The notes beneath the pieces are model-generated. The model saw only the letters and a list, made by a program, of their open reading frames with translations, was not told where the DNA came from and did not search any database. A stretch of DNA of 64,000 bases from Dryococelus australis (taxonomy: Eukaryota; Arthropoda; Insecta; Phasmatodea; Phasmatidae). The stretch lies in contig CM056997.1 in NCBI GenBank assembly GCA_029891345.1, positions 215,365,212 to 215,429,211 on the forward strand. Direction: 5' to 3'. The position numbers were made by a program, and so were the translations under genes. Positions 33,475 through 45,639 of the stretch are shown here, piece after piece; positions within the stretch are counted from its first letter, which is position 1; the number at the start of each line of letters is the position of its first letter.

Positions 33475-33740
33475 AGGAAATGCAAACTGTTACTTAATGT
33501 TGGGAAAATATTAGCAGCATGTTCGTGGACCATTTACGGCATGCCAACTGTTGTTCACTGCTGGGGACATAATAGCAGCATGTTCGTGGACCATTTACGG
33601 CATGCCAACTGTTGTTCACTGCTGGGGACATAATAGCAGCATACTTACCGCCATTTGTAGTATGTCAACTGTTCCTTATTTCTGAGGAATCATGATCAGC
33701 AAGCTTATGTTCCATTTATAGCATACTGACTATATGTTGT
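33475..33740 (+). repeat. 61-bp tandem repeat, four copies
   Basis: Copies of TAGCAGCATGTTCGTGGACC + ATTTACGGCATGCCAACTGT + TGTTCACTGCTGGGGACATAA start at 33512, 33573 and 33634, with a decayed one near 33694. Two adjacent copies are nearly identical. Confidence 0.85.
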
Positions 33741-34038
33741 TGTGCAGTAGCAAATAGCTTATGCGAATTAAATTTATTTGTATTTCATGTATATATAAAG
33801 TCAAGTTATCACGTGGCATTGCTAGTAATAGTAAAAAATAGTTTTCAGACCAGAAACCTGCAAAGCACAACACGCAAAAAAATTCCATTATTTTGCATTT
33901 TAAATTATACCTGAAAGTTGTCCGAAACTAAAACAACAGTCTTTAAAACAAAACACATAAATTCCAGTACTTACTCATGATACTAACATTGTCTATATAG
34001 CATTATGTATGTGAAGTAAGTATCCAAATTTACTTTAA

Positions 34039-34110
34039 AGGTCGTGGTAGAGTAGTTGATAGCTTACTTGACTGTAGGCGAATAGTTGTGAATTCAATTC
34101 CAGGTTTCTC
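34039..34110 (+). mobile_element. tRNA-like SINE head (weak)
   Basis: GTCGTGGTAGAGTAGTTGAT resembles an A box and is followed, 45 bp on, by GTGAATTCAATTCC, a B-box-like sequence. No body shared with the other SINEs here. Confidence 0.35.
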
Positions 34111-34339
34111 CAAAGCAATTTACTAATTGTGAAATAAACCTGAAGATAGCACATATGAATATGGTAAATAGATATATTTTATTTGGGTTAGACACAATTA
34201 ATTTTTGGTTTTGAAAATGCATGGCAAGCTGCATCTATGTGGGCCACAAAAGGCCAATAGCTGGCCCACAAGTGGCTTGCCGACAGTTGGCTAACGATGT
34301 ATGGTGTACTTATGGCAGGCCAGGAGCAGAAAGCCGGAA

Positions 34340-34549
34340 GTGGCCCGCTTGTGGTCAACTTATGGGAAACGCTTGCTTTCCCGGACATCAGCCGACAATT
34401 CATCAAGAAGTGGCCCGCTTGTGGTTGACTTATGGGCAACTCTTGGTTTGCCAGACATCAGCCGACAGTACATCCAGAAGTGGCCCGCTTGTGGTTAACT
34501 TACGAAGAACTTTGGTTTTGACAGACATCTGCTGACAGTAATATATCCT
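34340..34549 (+). repeat. 70-bp tandem repeat, three copies
   Basis: GTGGCCCGCTTGTGGT recurs at exactly 34340, 34410 and 34480. Shared interior: ACTTATGGG, CAGACATCAGCCGACA and CATCCAGAA. It uses the same TGTGGCC and GCCAAC words as the neighbouring repeats. Confidence 0.9.
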
Positions 34550-35229
34550 CATGTGGCCTACGCATAAACACATCATACCACAGTTATCATTCATCATGTG
34601 TGCCACAAGTGTCTGCGGGTGCATTCCGCTTCTTGAATGTCTGTGGATACCGCATGTGGGCTGCTTGTTCACAATCAGATCTGTACCTGTGGTCAAATTA
34701 TATTTTGCTACTTGGTAATTTAATTTGCACCTTTCGCATGTTCACTCCGAAGCCAGTGGCAGATGAAAACGTTTTGCTTATCTTTTGGATTTTTTGACGA
34801 CCCCATACAAATAGTAAAATTACATCTATATAATTGGGTGCTCTTTGGGCTAAACAAGTTTTTACTCACAGTTATACGAAAGTGTCAGAATACAATAATC
34901 TTTTGTCTTTAAAGCATTAATGACGCCTTTTATCTAAGAACATGAATGCGTTTATGGATCATACATGTCCTTTTATCCTTTCCATTTGTAGCATTCTTAT
35001 GCGCAATGTCTAGTTGTATGCAGTACTACAGTGCATCAGTTGCTGGTTGCCCAAATTCAATTTTGTGCGTTTCATTTACATAGTTCCTAAAAAAAAAAAA
35101 AAAAAGCCTTTTTAACTTTCACCTCCCACGAAAATAGTGTATTTAGAGAGGTATCAGGCTTTCAGTGAACTGGAAAAGAGCATTTCGTATTTCCTCATTA
35201 TTCCTTAAACGAATATTATTTACTCGTTT

Positions 35230-35612
35230 CTATTTTAGTGCTTCCTTCTTAATGTAATACGTTTTGCAGATATTTTGAACCCTAGTTTTTGATATGTCCC
35301 CCAGAATACCAAAAAAAAAATAATAATTTTGACATACAGGCAATTTTGATGGTGTACCGTGGTAAACAATGACTTTTTCTACATAATACATAATTAAAAG
35401 AGCTTTTCTGGAACTGTTATCTTTGAGAGCATGACCTCTTTTGGGAGCAATGGCAATACAGTATTTCATAATCAGGTTTTCTTGATCTACCTTAAAAGGA
35501 TGTCCAAAGGCAATCTGATGAAAGTGATCCACATCTGTTGTTGTAGTGTTACATTTGTAAGCATGAGTGGTGTCCACGTGTTGGCATCTTTGGTAACATG
35601 TCTGGCTTGTTC
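35230..35612 (-). pseudogene. Second segment of the split family copy
   Basis: An open frame of 129 codons reads across the acceptor. It contains YKCNTTTTDVDHFHQIAFG, a basic patch (PKRGHALKDNSSRK) and VCQNYYFFFGILGDISKTRV, the region corresponding to the VCK-x-FF-L-x-TLGIS block of the family. The A-rich run at about 35311-35330 inserts phenylalanines. Function unknown; inferred DNA-binding from cysteines and basic residues. Confidence 0.5.
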
Positions 35613-35928
35613 CTAACACAATAATGGGGCAACTTTATTGTACGTTTCATTTCAAATAAAACAAAAACATACAAACAATTACCTGTAATAAAACATATGT
35701 GTTCATTATTCAGCTGTTGTACTGCTTCACATAGAACTGATTGGCACAACAATCTTCACGTTTCAAGTCCATAACACCATACGAACTTAGTATACGTATG
35801 TTAAAAAATTTAGTTAAAGCCCCATAATTATATTTCGATACATACAACTTTGAATAAAAGCTGATGAAGATTGATGTTGAAGTTTGGGGCTATAATCATA
35901 CAATCAGAGATGAATAATCACGGCTTAC

Positions 35929-36027
35929 CCTTGCAATCACGTCTTTAGTTTTCTTCCTGTTCTCTGGAAAATGTCTACTTTTCCTTCCTTGGCCACTCAA
36001 TACTTTAGCCATTATACATTCATCCAT
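35929..36027 (-). pseudogene. First coding exon of the split family copy
   Basis: An ATG at 36027 opens 33 codons ending in ...KDVIAR, followed immediately by a consensus donor G/GTAAGC (intron from 35928). The peptide is strongly basic (GQGRKSRHFPENRKKTKD), as in the N-terminus of the family. A well-formed acceptor (TTGTGTTAG) lies at 35614, giving a 316-bp intron. The downstream frame that carries family motifs is not the one in phase with this exon, so the copy is frame-broken. Confidence 0.45.
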
Positions 36028-36944
36028 GTTCTTAAATATAACTAATTGAAGTCACACACCAATAAGCTTACTTTAAATAACATCATATGTTCAGAATTAC
36101 GTAGCCTAAATACAGTTTGGCCAACATTTAAATTATTTAATCACCATCAAATAATAATGTCAACTTGAATTACAAAGAACGTAATTTTACAGAAATGGCA
36201 ATACATTGTTGTAAAATGGGAGTTTTTGGAAAAATAATTTTAATATTAGCTGCCATTGTAGCATTGGAGGAAAGCCATTCTGGAAACGTATGAATATGGA
36301 AAGTTATGCAATAAACTTCTAGGTGATAAAAGACATTTTGGAAGTTTTCAAATATTTGTCTTATTAAATTGAGCAGGAAAATGAATTTTTGCGGAACGTG
36401 TTATTTGTAGATGGAAAAGTATTCCGTATTGATAATAGAGTGAGATAGTATCCTTATCTGTACTTCTGTAGTTTCGATATTTCGGGATAAGAGACATTTT
36501 GGAACTATAGCTTTTATCTCTAAGGAATACCATTCAACTTGCAGAGATTGCATGTCCATTCTCTTTTCTGATAAAAAAAATCGATTAGATGGTTTGTGCA
36601 TCACGGCATGTCAAAATCGCAATTGTAGTATTTTTGAGATGTACGAATAAAAGAAACAAAAACATCTACAGAAAATTTAAAAGGGTGACTGAAGTCATCT
36701 CTTGATTCATTTTAAGATATTCTTTAAAAAATTTACTTTAAAATAACTAAAGACGGCTACAAATTGAAATTAGGCAATTTTTTTAACAATTAAAATAATA
36801 ATTGATGAAATCTTCCATAGTGCAATTTTAAAGATTTCTTTCAGTAACTCATAGTATTTTAATTCAATGTGATTTATTTCATTTTGTTAAGCGAATTGTT
36901 TTTAGTCTTTTTTTCAGAGGTTTGTGAGCTAACTTTCCTTACCG

Positions 36945-39000
36945 TATGTGTGTACCTGTCGTGTACCTTCCCTCCCTGCATACATTTGTCATCTTTTGAA
37001 TGCGTTAACAGAATTTCACCAAACTCGGCAAACATATAGTACGTGATAAGAATATCTACCGTTTATAGTTTTCGACCACGCTGGGTGCTTATTTTCAAAA
37101 TGGCGATCATATAAATATTTGGGGTGTTGTCATATAACGGCAACCATTCAAGCGATTGAAATCAAATATATGTTGGGAGTGCGTAATGTGAATATTAAAT
37201 TTAGTGATAAATATTGTTGTTGTGCTGTCATGTTAGAAGATAGCAGCACATGAAAAATTATTTCGAAACCTACTCAACGAATCCTCGCCACATTTGGCAA
37301 ATAAATACTGCTATGGTAGACAATGTAAAAGTATGCAAATTTAAGTGACTATGCACTTATTTTCGAAATAGAATGGTGGCCACACAAACAATTTAGGTTT
37401 ATTTGGTATACCTGCCATACTCTTCAGCCAATTTCGATCAAATTTCGTATGATGAAAGTATATATTACAAGCATCATACACGCCAACAAACAGCTATTAT
37501 TACGCCAATTTGCAAGATAGCGCAACACGAACAAATATTTCGGTAAACAGTTGACCAAGTCCTAACAAAAGTTATACTGCGACACTTGAAGTAGAATGGT
37601 AAGTTTTTAGTAGGTCAGCACTCATTTTTAAAATGAAGGCTATACAGCCATTTTAGCTTAGTATTCTATATCGTTAGAACCATGCGATTAATTCCAACTT
37701 AACTTTGTATGCTAGCAGTATAAATTACAACCATGTAATGTATTCATACAAAGTCTCTTTCGTTCGCCATCTTATAAGACATCGTCACATGACAAATTAA
37801 AATTTGTATGTCAAATCTCCGGAGAAAACAACACTATTACCAACCAATTTGGCAAAGAACCAGCACTACAGCCACTCATGTAACTTAAAAGACAATTTTT
37901 TGAGTGTCACAGGCACTTATTTTCAAAATGACGGCCATATAAACATGTTGGTTTAGTTGTTATAATTAGGAAAAAACGAAACATATTTCCACTTAGTCTT
38001 TAACTTTGTATACACAGAGACTCACTTCTCCATCATTTTGTAAACGATCAACCGATTCCTACAAAATTTGACGAAAAAGTAGTACTGTGGTAGGCCAAGA
38101 TATTAATTTATTTGTGTTACGTGTACCACTCACTTATTTTTAGAATGACGTCTATAAAACGGTTTAGCTTAGTGTGCTATGTCTGCGAAACTATAAAACC
38201 AATTTTAACTTAACTTTGTATACTTTATCTATGTCAATCATCCAATGCGCTAATACCAATGCTAATACATAACCATTCTGTCCTACATTTATGAATATCG
38301 TCAGATTAAAAATGTCATTTTGCCTAATTTCGAAAACCAATAAACCAATTTACACAAGATTTCGCAAACTAACTTGATCTAGGAATGGGAGGCTTTTTTT
38401 AAGTGGCTTTAATATATATATTAAATATGTTACCGTGTTATATATTAAAAATAATTCAACATTTGTCAACCATATTTCGTACACTAACTGTATTCGTTGG
38501 ATGCATTAATTATGCATACAGAGATACTCTTTGGCGACGTTTTTGCAAAATAGTGCCAGACGAGGAAATTGGAAAATCTGCCATTATTTCCGGAACAATT
38601 CAACTAATTTCTACCAAATCTTTCATACTAGTAGTGCTACAGAAGGCCATGTAAACTTACATGATTTAAGTTCAATCAGACAATGATGTTCAAAATGACA
38701 GTCATAAATATTTTGATAAGTTTGTCCCATCTGTTAAACAATTTAACCAAATTCACTCTAATATGTAAGTAGAAAGTATCTATTAAAGCATTGTTTAGAG
38801 AAATATATTTTAAAGTAATTTTGTAAGCTACCACAAAGTAAGAGAATTATGTTTTTATGTCATATCACAGGGTCCTATCAACAGATTCCACAAAATTATT
38901 CAAACAAATAGCACAACACTAGACTATGAATCCTTGCGTGTTTTAAGTGGCTAAGGCGCTTATTTTGAAAATCACGGCCGCCCTCTGAATATTTCATTCA
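36945..39000 (+). repeat. Diverged ~265-bp satellite, about eight copies
   Basis: A core GCACTTATTTTCAAAATGAC + GGCCATATAAA recurs near 37085, 37350, 37615, 37912, 38130, 38680 and 38950, with a very decayed one near 38390. Each is preceded by a block like CCAAATTTGGCAAACAAATA + GTACTGC and followed by CCAATTT-ATC-AACTTTGTATAC. Spacing is about 215-300 bp. No coding function. Confidence 0.8.
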
Positions 39001-39917
39001 AAACATTAGACTGATTACATGAGATGTTGATGGTCCGAATCCTACCTCCGAAATTCAGTTTATTGCACGCTAGCTTATGGTACGATGTTCAACTGCATTC
39101 TAGTCCTGGTTAAAGCACGTGCATATTTGTAATTGTCACATTTCTGTAGTACATGTTTCTGGTTTCATCTCTAATGATATTGCTATCAAAGATACGTTAA
39201 GGCCTGCCTAGCATCTGAGCCTTTGAGAATTTCATTAACTGTTATGTGCCCCGATGTAGAGGAAATTACGCACATCAATAGAATCGGTAACTTCTTATTA
39301 TATCTACGTACCCAAGAACTAAACTTGGGAATTCGACATGCCATTATGCAAAAAAAAAAAATGTGATGCTTACTTTTTATGGGTGGAAATAGTATTTAAT
39401 TATTGTCTTAAATCTGAATATTATTTTTTACAATTATAAAATAATGAAGGCCACTTTCTGTAATGACACACGCTCTGAAATATTTAGTGAACTAGTGTGA
39501 TCAAAATTCAAAGAACTGCTTTGAACTGCCACGCTAAAGGAAAATATCTCCCTTACTAACTCAAGTAGTATGTATTATTAGACGTCGCTCCTTGATTGGC
39601 CGATATCGATTGTTCGCCTTGGACATCTGATTAGTAAATTAATGAGCATCGACTGGTGAAGTCGAGCTGTCTCATTATTAGTCCGTTCAGTAGGCACGCA
39701 CCCAAGTGATTGGCCAAGCGCCCTGCTCCCCTAACTCCTCTGTGTTTGGCACCGTGACGGAACCGTTGCTCGAATAAGTTCTGGAAATTATTTACCACTG
39801 GTATCAAAATAACTTCCCTTGGTATGGTGCAGCTGCCTGGTTCCCAGAGAGAACCTTATTATTAATAACCGCGCTGTCGATACTCAATTCCACGATATAC
39901 CTGCGATCGCTCCCATC

Positions 39918-40062
39918 ATTTCTTGTCCCTCTCCAAAAAAATCCTTTCAAAAAATTCATTTTAAAAAAAGTATATATATATATATTTTTTTTTTGGAAAT
40001 GAGTGTAACATTTAGCAAGATGAAGTTTTTGAAAGGATTTTGTTTGGAGAGGGAACAAGGGA
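39918..40062. repeat. Hairpin with ~40-bp arms
   Basis: TCTTGTCCCTCTCCAAAAAAATCCTTTCAAAAA (39921-39953) is mirrored by TTTTTGAAAGGATTTTGTTTGGAGAGGG (40025-40052) with few mismatches. The loop is a poly-A/(TA)n/poly-T tract. Confidence 0.8.
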
Positions 40063-40069
40063 CGAGGGG

Positions 40070-41880
40070 GTGACGCGAGACACCATATTCATAAGGAAGG
40101 ATTATGAATTTTTGGGGGTTTTAAGAAACAACGTGATTCAAATTCATAGTTTCAAAGCGGAGTGATACAAATAATGTGATATTCAGTCGCCCCCATCTCA
40201 CAGCAAATTTGATAATCAAATGTCTTATCCAATAATTGAATTATCTTTGTTCAAAGTAAGAAAGACAAGAACAGGGTAACTCGTAGTTGTTTCTGGAAAT
40301 ATACCTTGGAATTAATTATATGTGATTTTTAGAGTAGTAATATACTAATCCTTTCGTTCGTAATCCCCTAAACGTGCTAAGTTGCATACGAAGTGGAGTT
40401 AATGATATACATTCAAACAGCAGAAACACCGTCCAATGTAGTATATCACTCACGCTGGGAGAGACATCGTCGTTGTGGTAAACATTTCTTGAAGTAACTT
40501 CTACCAAGACCACAAAGTAAATTAAAATCCCATTTATTAAATATCATTGATTTTTAAATTTTATTTAAAGCTCATTTGTGGCGTATATTTGATACTTTTA
40601 AAAAATGTCGAAAATATTGTTTGGTTCATTGTTGCACACCGCTGTTCACATTTTATTGGTATCGACGCGTTCCGAACAAAATTTGTGTTCGTTGAAACGC
40701 CTAAAATTATATATTTACCTATGACAGAATGGGTTAGTATCTCTTTTAAGTATGCAATGGAAACCCAAAGTAAAATAGGATGTGAACCAAAGAGTCAAGA
40801 TTTGTAACTGGTTTACGGTGTCTCCTGTGGCCATTCTTGCTGCGGCGTAACGCTTACGTAGCAAGGAGTTTGCGTTTGTGACTGTTTGCACACAAACCCC
40901 TGGACGACTTATTAGAGGCAAATCAGTATCTAGCGGCCCAGTACAGAATATATTTATGCGGTGTTAAATATTTTTAAGCACAGCAACTTCACTGTTAAAT
41001 GCAGAATTATTGTTAAAGATTTCGCATATGTAAGTTGCAATTGTTTTTGTTGCAATTAATTTCCCACGCGAAATTTAAATATTAAATTTACAACATATAT
41101 TACATTTACAATACTCATTATATATAATACACGCATTTTTTGTGTATGTTATGTTTATAAGTTATCTTTAATTGCATAGCTGCAAAATAAAGGAAATTCC
41201 TGGAACTCATTTGCGACAAAACATATTTTACAGTTCTCTATACACTCGCATCACTGTCGTTTACATTCGTCTATTGATTACTGAATTTTCCAAAATATTT
41301 TCTTATTGCCTTATATAAGATTCGGATGGGTCTCTAGTAGTTATTATAGGAGTTCAAGAAATTATATGTATTAAACCAATTTGAGTGTAACATAGATTTA
41401 CATTTAACATTCACAAAACATTTAATTGCTGTTAGAATTTTTTTCTGTAAATGTATAAAATATTTACCATGACTTTTACATTAAGGAACTCTTTAAAATG
41501 AACGCCTGTAGTAGTTGTAAAATGGCAAATCCGGGACAGGTGGCTCCTGGCTGTGGATCCTGTAGACTCCTACCGCCATATTGGATTTGCCTTTCTCCCC
41601 CTCGAAAGTTCCCTTTTTTCCCCTCGCGAAAGTGCCTTTGCACAATGCGGCGGGCAGTTTGCCCAATGTGGATGAGGTTGCACAATGTGGATGAATCGTG
41701 CGGAAATTGAGAATTTCCTGCATGATTGAGAAATCATTCCCGTGGGCCATCTTGTTGTCGATGACCCATGTCTCCTCAGGACAATTAGCGGGCAACTGAA
41801 GATGTTGGTGGCCAGCGACGGGCATCAATTCTACCAGAACGTTCATTTCGGATCTCGTACACCACTGCCCCCTCCTGAAG
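40070..41880. other. Non-coding interval
   Basis: No gene or repeat that I can support. 39590-39740, just left, has two GATTGGCC (inverted CCAAT) words, compatible with a promoter-like patch only. Confidence 0.3.
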
Positions 41881-41889
41881 TCTGTGTTT

Positions 41890-43195
41890 ACATAACTCTT
41901 ATAAGCATAGTTGGCTGTAATTTTATAACTGTTTCAGTTATAGTTGCCAAATTCATAACATAGACATCAACCACGACTATGAGAAGGGTCGTGGGTCAAG
42001 TATGCCCTATGTCAACTTATAAGCATAGTTGGCTGTAATTTCCGAACCAGTTAAGTTATAGTTGTCAAATTCATAACATAGGCATCAATCCCAACTGTGA
42101 GAAGGGTCGCGGATAAAGTTTGGCCAATGACAATCTATAAACATAGCTGGCTGTACTTTCCGAACCGTTTAAGTTATAGGTGTCAAATTCATAACATAAG
42201 TATCAATTGTATGTTCGGTGTCACCCTGACAGCACTTCTTACTCTAACATTCCAGTCGGTGGTCTCTGGGTGCTCCCAACCGATATTAGTATTATAGTTT
42301 TTTTTCATCGTACCAAAAGCGTGCATGTACCGCCCAAGCATTTCGTGTGGAGTGGGAGACCCCATTCCAAGATACCCTGCCAGCCTCAGGTCAAGTACGA
42401 CCTATGCTTACATATAAGCATATTTGGCTGTAATTTTCAAAGTATTTGAGATACAATTACCAAAATCGTAATACATGCATAACCCCCAACGACGAGAAGG
42501 GACACATGTACATATGTCGGCCTGCCTGCCTCCCCGTTCCTATTCACATCTCTCTCTTTTTTTTTCTCTCTCTCCCCTGTCCCCTCACCACCACGGACAG
42601 AACCACAGTTCCTCGCGCACTTTTCCCCTCGCCACCTCTGCCTACCACCATCCACACGTCCTCGCACTCTCTAGCTCTCCCTTCCGCCTGCCCTCGATTG
42701 GCCTGGCCATACTTCCTAGCGCGCTCTAGCTCGTGTCCACTGACTGGCCAAGCTCCAGTAAAATTAATAACATAGTCGTCGCCCCAGACAATGAAAAGGA
42801 TCGCGGGGTCAAGTATGGACTATTTCTACGTATAAGCAGAGTTGGCTGTAACTTCCGAACCGTTTAGGTTTAAGTTGTCAAATTCATAACATGAGCATCG
42901 ACCCAGACGAAGAGATGAGACGAGTGGTCAAGTATGGCCTATGTCGATTTATACGCATAGTTGGCTGTTATTTCCGAACTGTTTATGTTATAGTCGTCAA
43001 ATTCATAACATTGGCATCATCCCCAACGACGAGAGGGGTCGCAGGACCAAGTATATCGTATGCCTACATATAGGTATAGTTGACTGTAAGTTCCAAACCA
43101 CTAAAGATATAGTTGTCAGATTCATAACATACACATCATCCATGATGACGAGAAGGGTTGCAGGGTCATGTTTACTTTATGTCTACTTATAAGCA
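41890..43195 (+). repeat. ~118-bp satellite interrupted twice
   Basis: The unit contains ATAAGCATAGTTGGCTGTAA, TCCGAACCGTTTAAGTTATA, GTTGTCAAATTCATAACATA, GGCATCAACCCCAACGACGA, GAAGGGTCGCGGG and CAAGTATGGCCTATGTC. Copies start near 41901, 42019, 42136, 42415, 42832, 42950, 43070 and 43188, i.e. 117-119 bp apart. The exceptions are two interruptions, about 42205-42395 and 42500-42770. Confidence 0.9.
42500..42770 (+). repeat. C/T-rich insertion inside the 118-bp satellite
   Basis: A 270-bp pyrimidine-rich segment (TCTCTCTTTTTTTTTCTCTC near 42550, then CCT/CCA-rich) splits one satellite unit. No coding function is apparent. Confidence 0.5.
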
Positions 43196-43199
43196 TGTG

Positions 43200-43800
43200 T
43201 GTACAATCGCCAGGGAGGCTTTTGGATTTGCCACTGTGTGGGTAGAAAAAATACTAACAAGGCCTTCACCAGACTTGTCATCATCGAAGCCGTCAGACAT
43301 TTCCCGTCAGGGTCTGAATCGTTTGCACCAAATGTATACATTACCTGCGGACTCACTTGAGCGGAGAAAAATACTTGCATGGGACTACGGCAAAAAAAAA
43401 AGTGCAGTAGGAAGCCGAAATCCCTTAGGTTGCCAGCCCTGACCATCACTGCATGAGATGTGTTAGTAGATGAAATAATGTACACACACATCAGACAGTT
43501 AGGTGAACTCTCCACACACGAGCAGGCGAGTGGACCCGTCTTCGACAAGCATTGTGCAGTTGGAAGAATAAATACCATTATTACCAATGCATTCATCAGA
43601 TATCGCCAACCAGCAAGGTTACCCGCCTGTGCTCTCACCAGACTTGCGAGCTGGATCGTTAATGTGACACATTCGACAGGATGGGACGATACGAGCCCCT
43701 CCCCCCCCCCACACACACACATACAATGTAAATGATGGTAGACCGCTCTGGTCAAACTCTCCCCCTCCCCATTTACACCTTATGCACCGACTGAAAGGAA
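43200..43800. other. Open frames of doubtful meaning
   Basis: A 190-codon minus-strand frame spans 43183-43755. Its composition (Cys-rich start, no domain, reading through a CCCCCC/CACACA tract) and its overlap with satellite at 43183-43195 argue against a real gene. Confidence 0.3.
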
Positions 43801-43839
43801 ACCATCACTTCGACCAGCCCAACATACATGTGTGCCGAA

Positions 43840-45520
43840 GCCGGTAATTACAGTCAGTCATACTCCGTATCGAACCTTCAATTTACAATAGTCATACTCC
43901 TGCCCCCAGTTGCGTACTGAACCTTCAATGCTCGCAGCTAGTCTGTCTCCCACAACAACTGAGGACTGACCTGCACTCGCCTTGTACCTAGACTTCAATG
44001 TACATTACATACTCAACCAGTGCAATCGAATTAGACATTACGAGTAAGGAGATATCACACACAGGCATTTCAAATACGTACGTACTGTTTTCGTAGAGCA
44101 GAATATCTGTAGGTCGCGACGTGAACTCACTGGAATGGTTGCTCTGTCTTTCCGTGTACGGTATACATTACCGACCAGTGTATCACAACAACTCCATGTC
44201 AAAACGTACATACTTAAGGAACTATTGCATGTAGCCTGACGACGATGGTGTACGATTCTTGAAAAAAATAATGCATTGCAGGTTCGATTCCCGTTGAGAG
44301 TGCTAATTCATGCTGACACGCCTGCAGACAATGATTCGTCGTTGGTTCCGCCGCCCATGAAGACGAACATGTAGTGGCCACGGCAGTCATACTCCGTCTC
44401 CAACCTGCACTCATGTACCAACAGAGCCTTTTCACAGTTACAGACAGCCATACTCCGCCGGGTCTGCCCGAACCTTCAGTGTATGTACCAAGCCTTTGAA
44501 ATTACAAGCAGTTGGTCCTTCCCGAACATTTCATGTATGCACTTAGACAGTTTCGTCCAGCAACCCAGCCGTTCCACTATGATAACTGCGATGTTGTGTT
44601 TACCCATAGTGACAAGTCTCGAACCCAGGTCCCTACAGGCAAAGACTTGCTCTCTCCAGCCGTCCGCTAGAGTGCACGAAAGGAAAAATGGCTAGTAACG
44701 AGCACATCATGCAATGTACGTTCATCACAAATACTTGCAGTCATAGGTCACACACACTGTGACAACCCGAGACACGAACCGTCATCATGTAGTGATAAAA
44801 GCACTTCGTCGAGCATGGCGGGAAGCACATTCACGTACAGACGAAAAATCTTCTGTAAACACCTCCTGTACCGTCAGTAACAAACAACGTTGCCAGTTAT
44901 GGAAATAACTTTAATAATGCACGACGTCGCCTGCAGTGATAGCCTGCCTAAAAAAGGTAATCGCACACGATGTGAAATAAAAGATGTTTGCATTAATCAT
45001 CGTGAAAGTAATTAATCGAAGTGTAAACAATTAACACTGAATTAGATATACTTAGTTACTGTCATTACCAATGGGAAAGCTTACAATGATACTTGATTTG
45101 TCTTGAATAGCCTACATTAACTAAGCTTTATAGATTATTCACGTGTCTGGATGTCTATGTAAATTTATTATTCATATGCATATAGCTCATTCACAGTTTC
45201 ATTACGCTTGTTTTTTTCTGAAACTCTGCTAACTTTTCTACGCGTGAGTTATACCTCGTGCATACTATGACTAGATAATGACACCATCGCACTCCAGGCA
45301 ATCATACCTACGACCGGCATGTACTTACCTTCATACGCTAGTAATTACAGACAATAATACCCTGTACTGTATCTTCACTGTGCATACTTACAGACAGTCA
45401 TACACTGCACTCACAGTCGTACTTTCTCCATCCGACCTTCACTCTTGTACCGAGCCTACTGGGCAGCCGGACTTCATGACCCTGGGTCGGTCGCCATGTT
45501 GTACCCTCAGCCTTGACCTC
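43840..45520 (+). repeat. Dispersed degenerate motif AGTCATACTCCG...AACCTTCAATGTAC
   Basis: Related segments recur near 43850, 43890, 44385, 44445, 44510, 45285, 45345 and 45400, each with ACAGTCATACTCC followed within 15-25 bp by AACCTTCA-TGTAC. Between them, B-box-like words lie at 44281-44291 (GGTTCGATTCC) and on the minus strand near 44610 (GGGTTCGAGAC), so a tRNA-derived SINE may be the carrier. Confidence 0.55.
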
Positions 45521-45639
45521 GTTATTATAGATTATTAAATTAATTCGTAATATAATAATTATGCTAGTTTATTTTTGTTATCATGGGTGTAGGTGATGTA
45601 AAACTTAAAGCTGATAAATAGACGTAAAACCAAGATAAA

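Larger units (their letters stand above)
31810..36027 (-). pseudogene. Split, broken copy of an uncharacterised multi-copy arthropod protein family
   Basis: The minus strand shows the parts of one protein in order. A basic first exon lies at 36027-35929. A second segment at 35612-35230 has Cys/His-type N-terminal residues and PVCQNYYFFFGILGDISKTR. A C-terminal part at 32483-31810 runs in several frames: TIRILLDDYGGEIKTN, then FPVTGNLFLPSDRVFPRIH, then FNYRTDLCNFRNFVKKGHII, then LLTKHFG...FYMSLLD. I recall the same sequence of motifs (KRNPExWKRN-like start, CxxC, VCxxxFLxTLGIS, DxxGGQNKN, HxFLPxDRVF, FYxxLL) in large families of unnamed arthropod proteins with transposase-like behaviour. Frameshifts and stops near 32363, 32250 and 32115, and the loss of the middle third, make this a pseudogene. 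The gap holds tandem repeats (32487-34549). Confidence 0.55.

Noticed and set aside
34221-34535. 104-codon plus-strand frame with repeated WPACG-like segments
   Set aside because: The repetition comes from the 70-bp tandem repeat read through in frames; no independent coding evidence.
38403-38654. 83-codon plus-strand frame
   Set aside because: It lies wholly inside the diverged 265-bp satellite and has no counterpart in the other units.
39590-39790. Promoter with two inverted CCAAT boxes
   Set aside because: Two GATTGGCC words and an Inr-like TCAGTAG are not enough; no coding exon follows on either strand.
43183-43755. 190-codon minus-strand open frame, the longest in the window
   Set aside because: It starts in a CCCCCC/CACACA tract, shows no domain or conserved composition and ends inside a satellite unit, so it is most likely chance.
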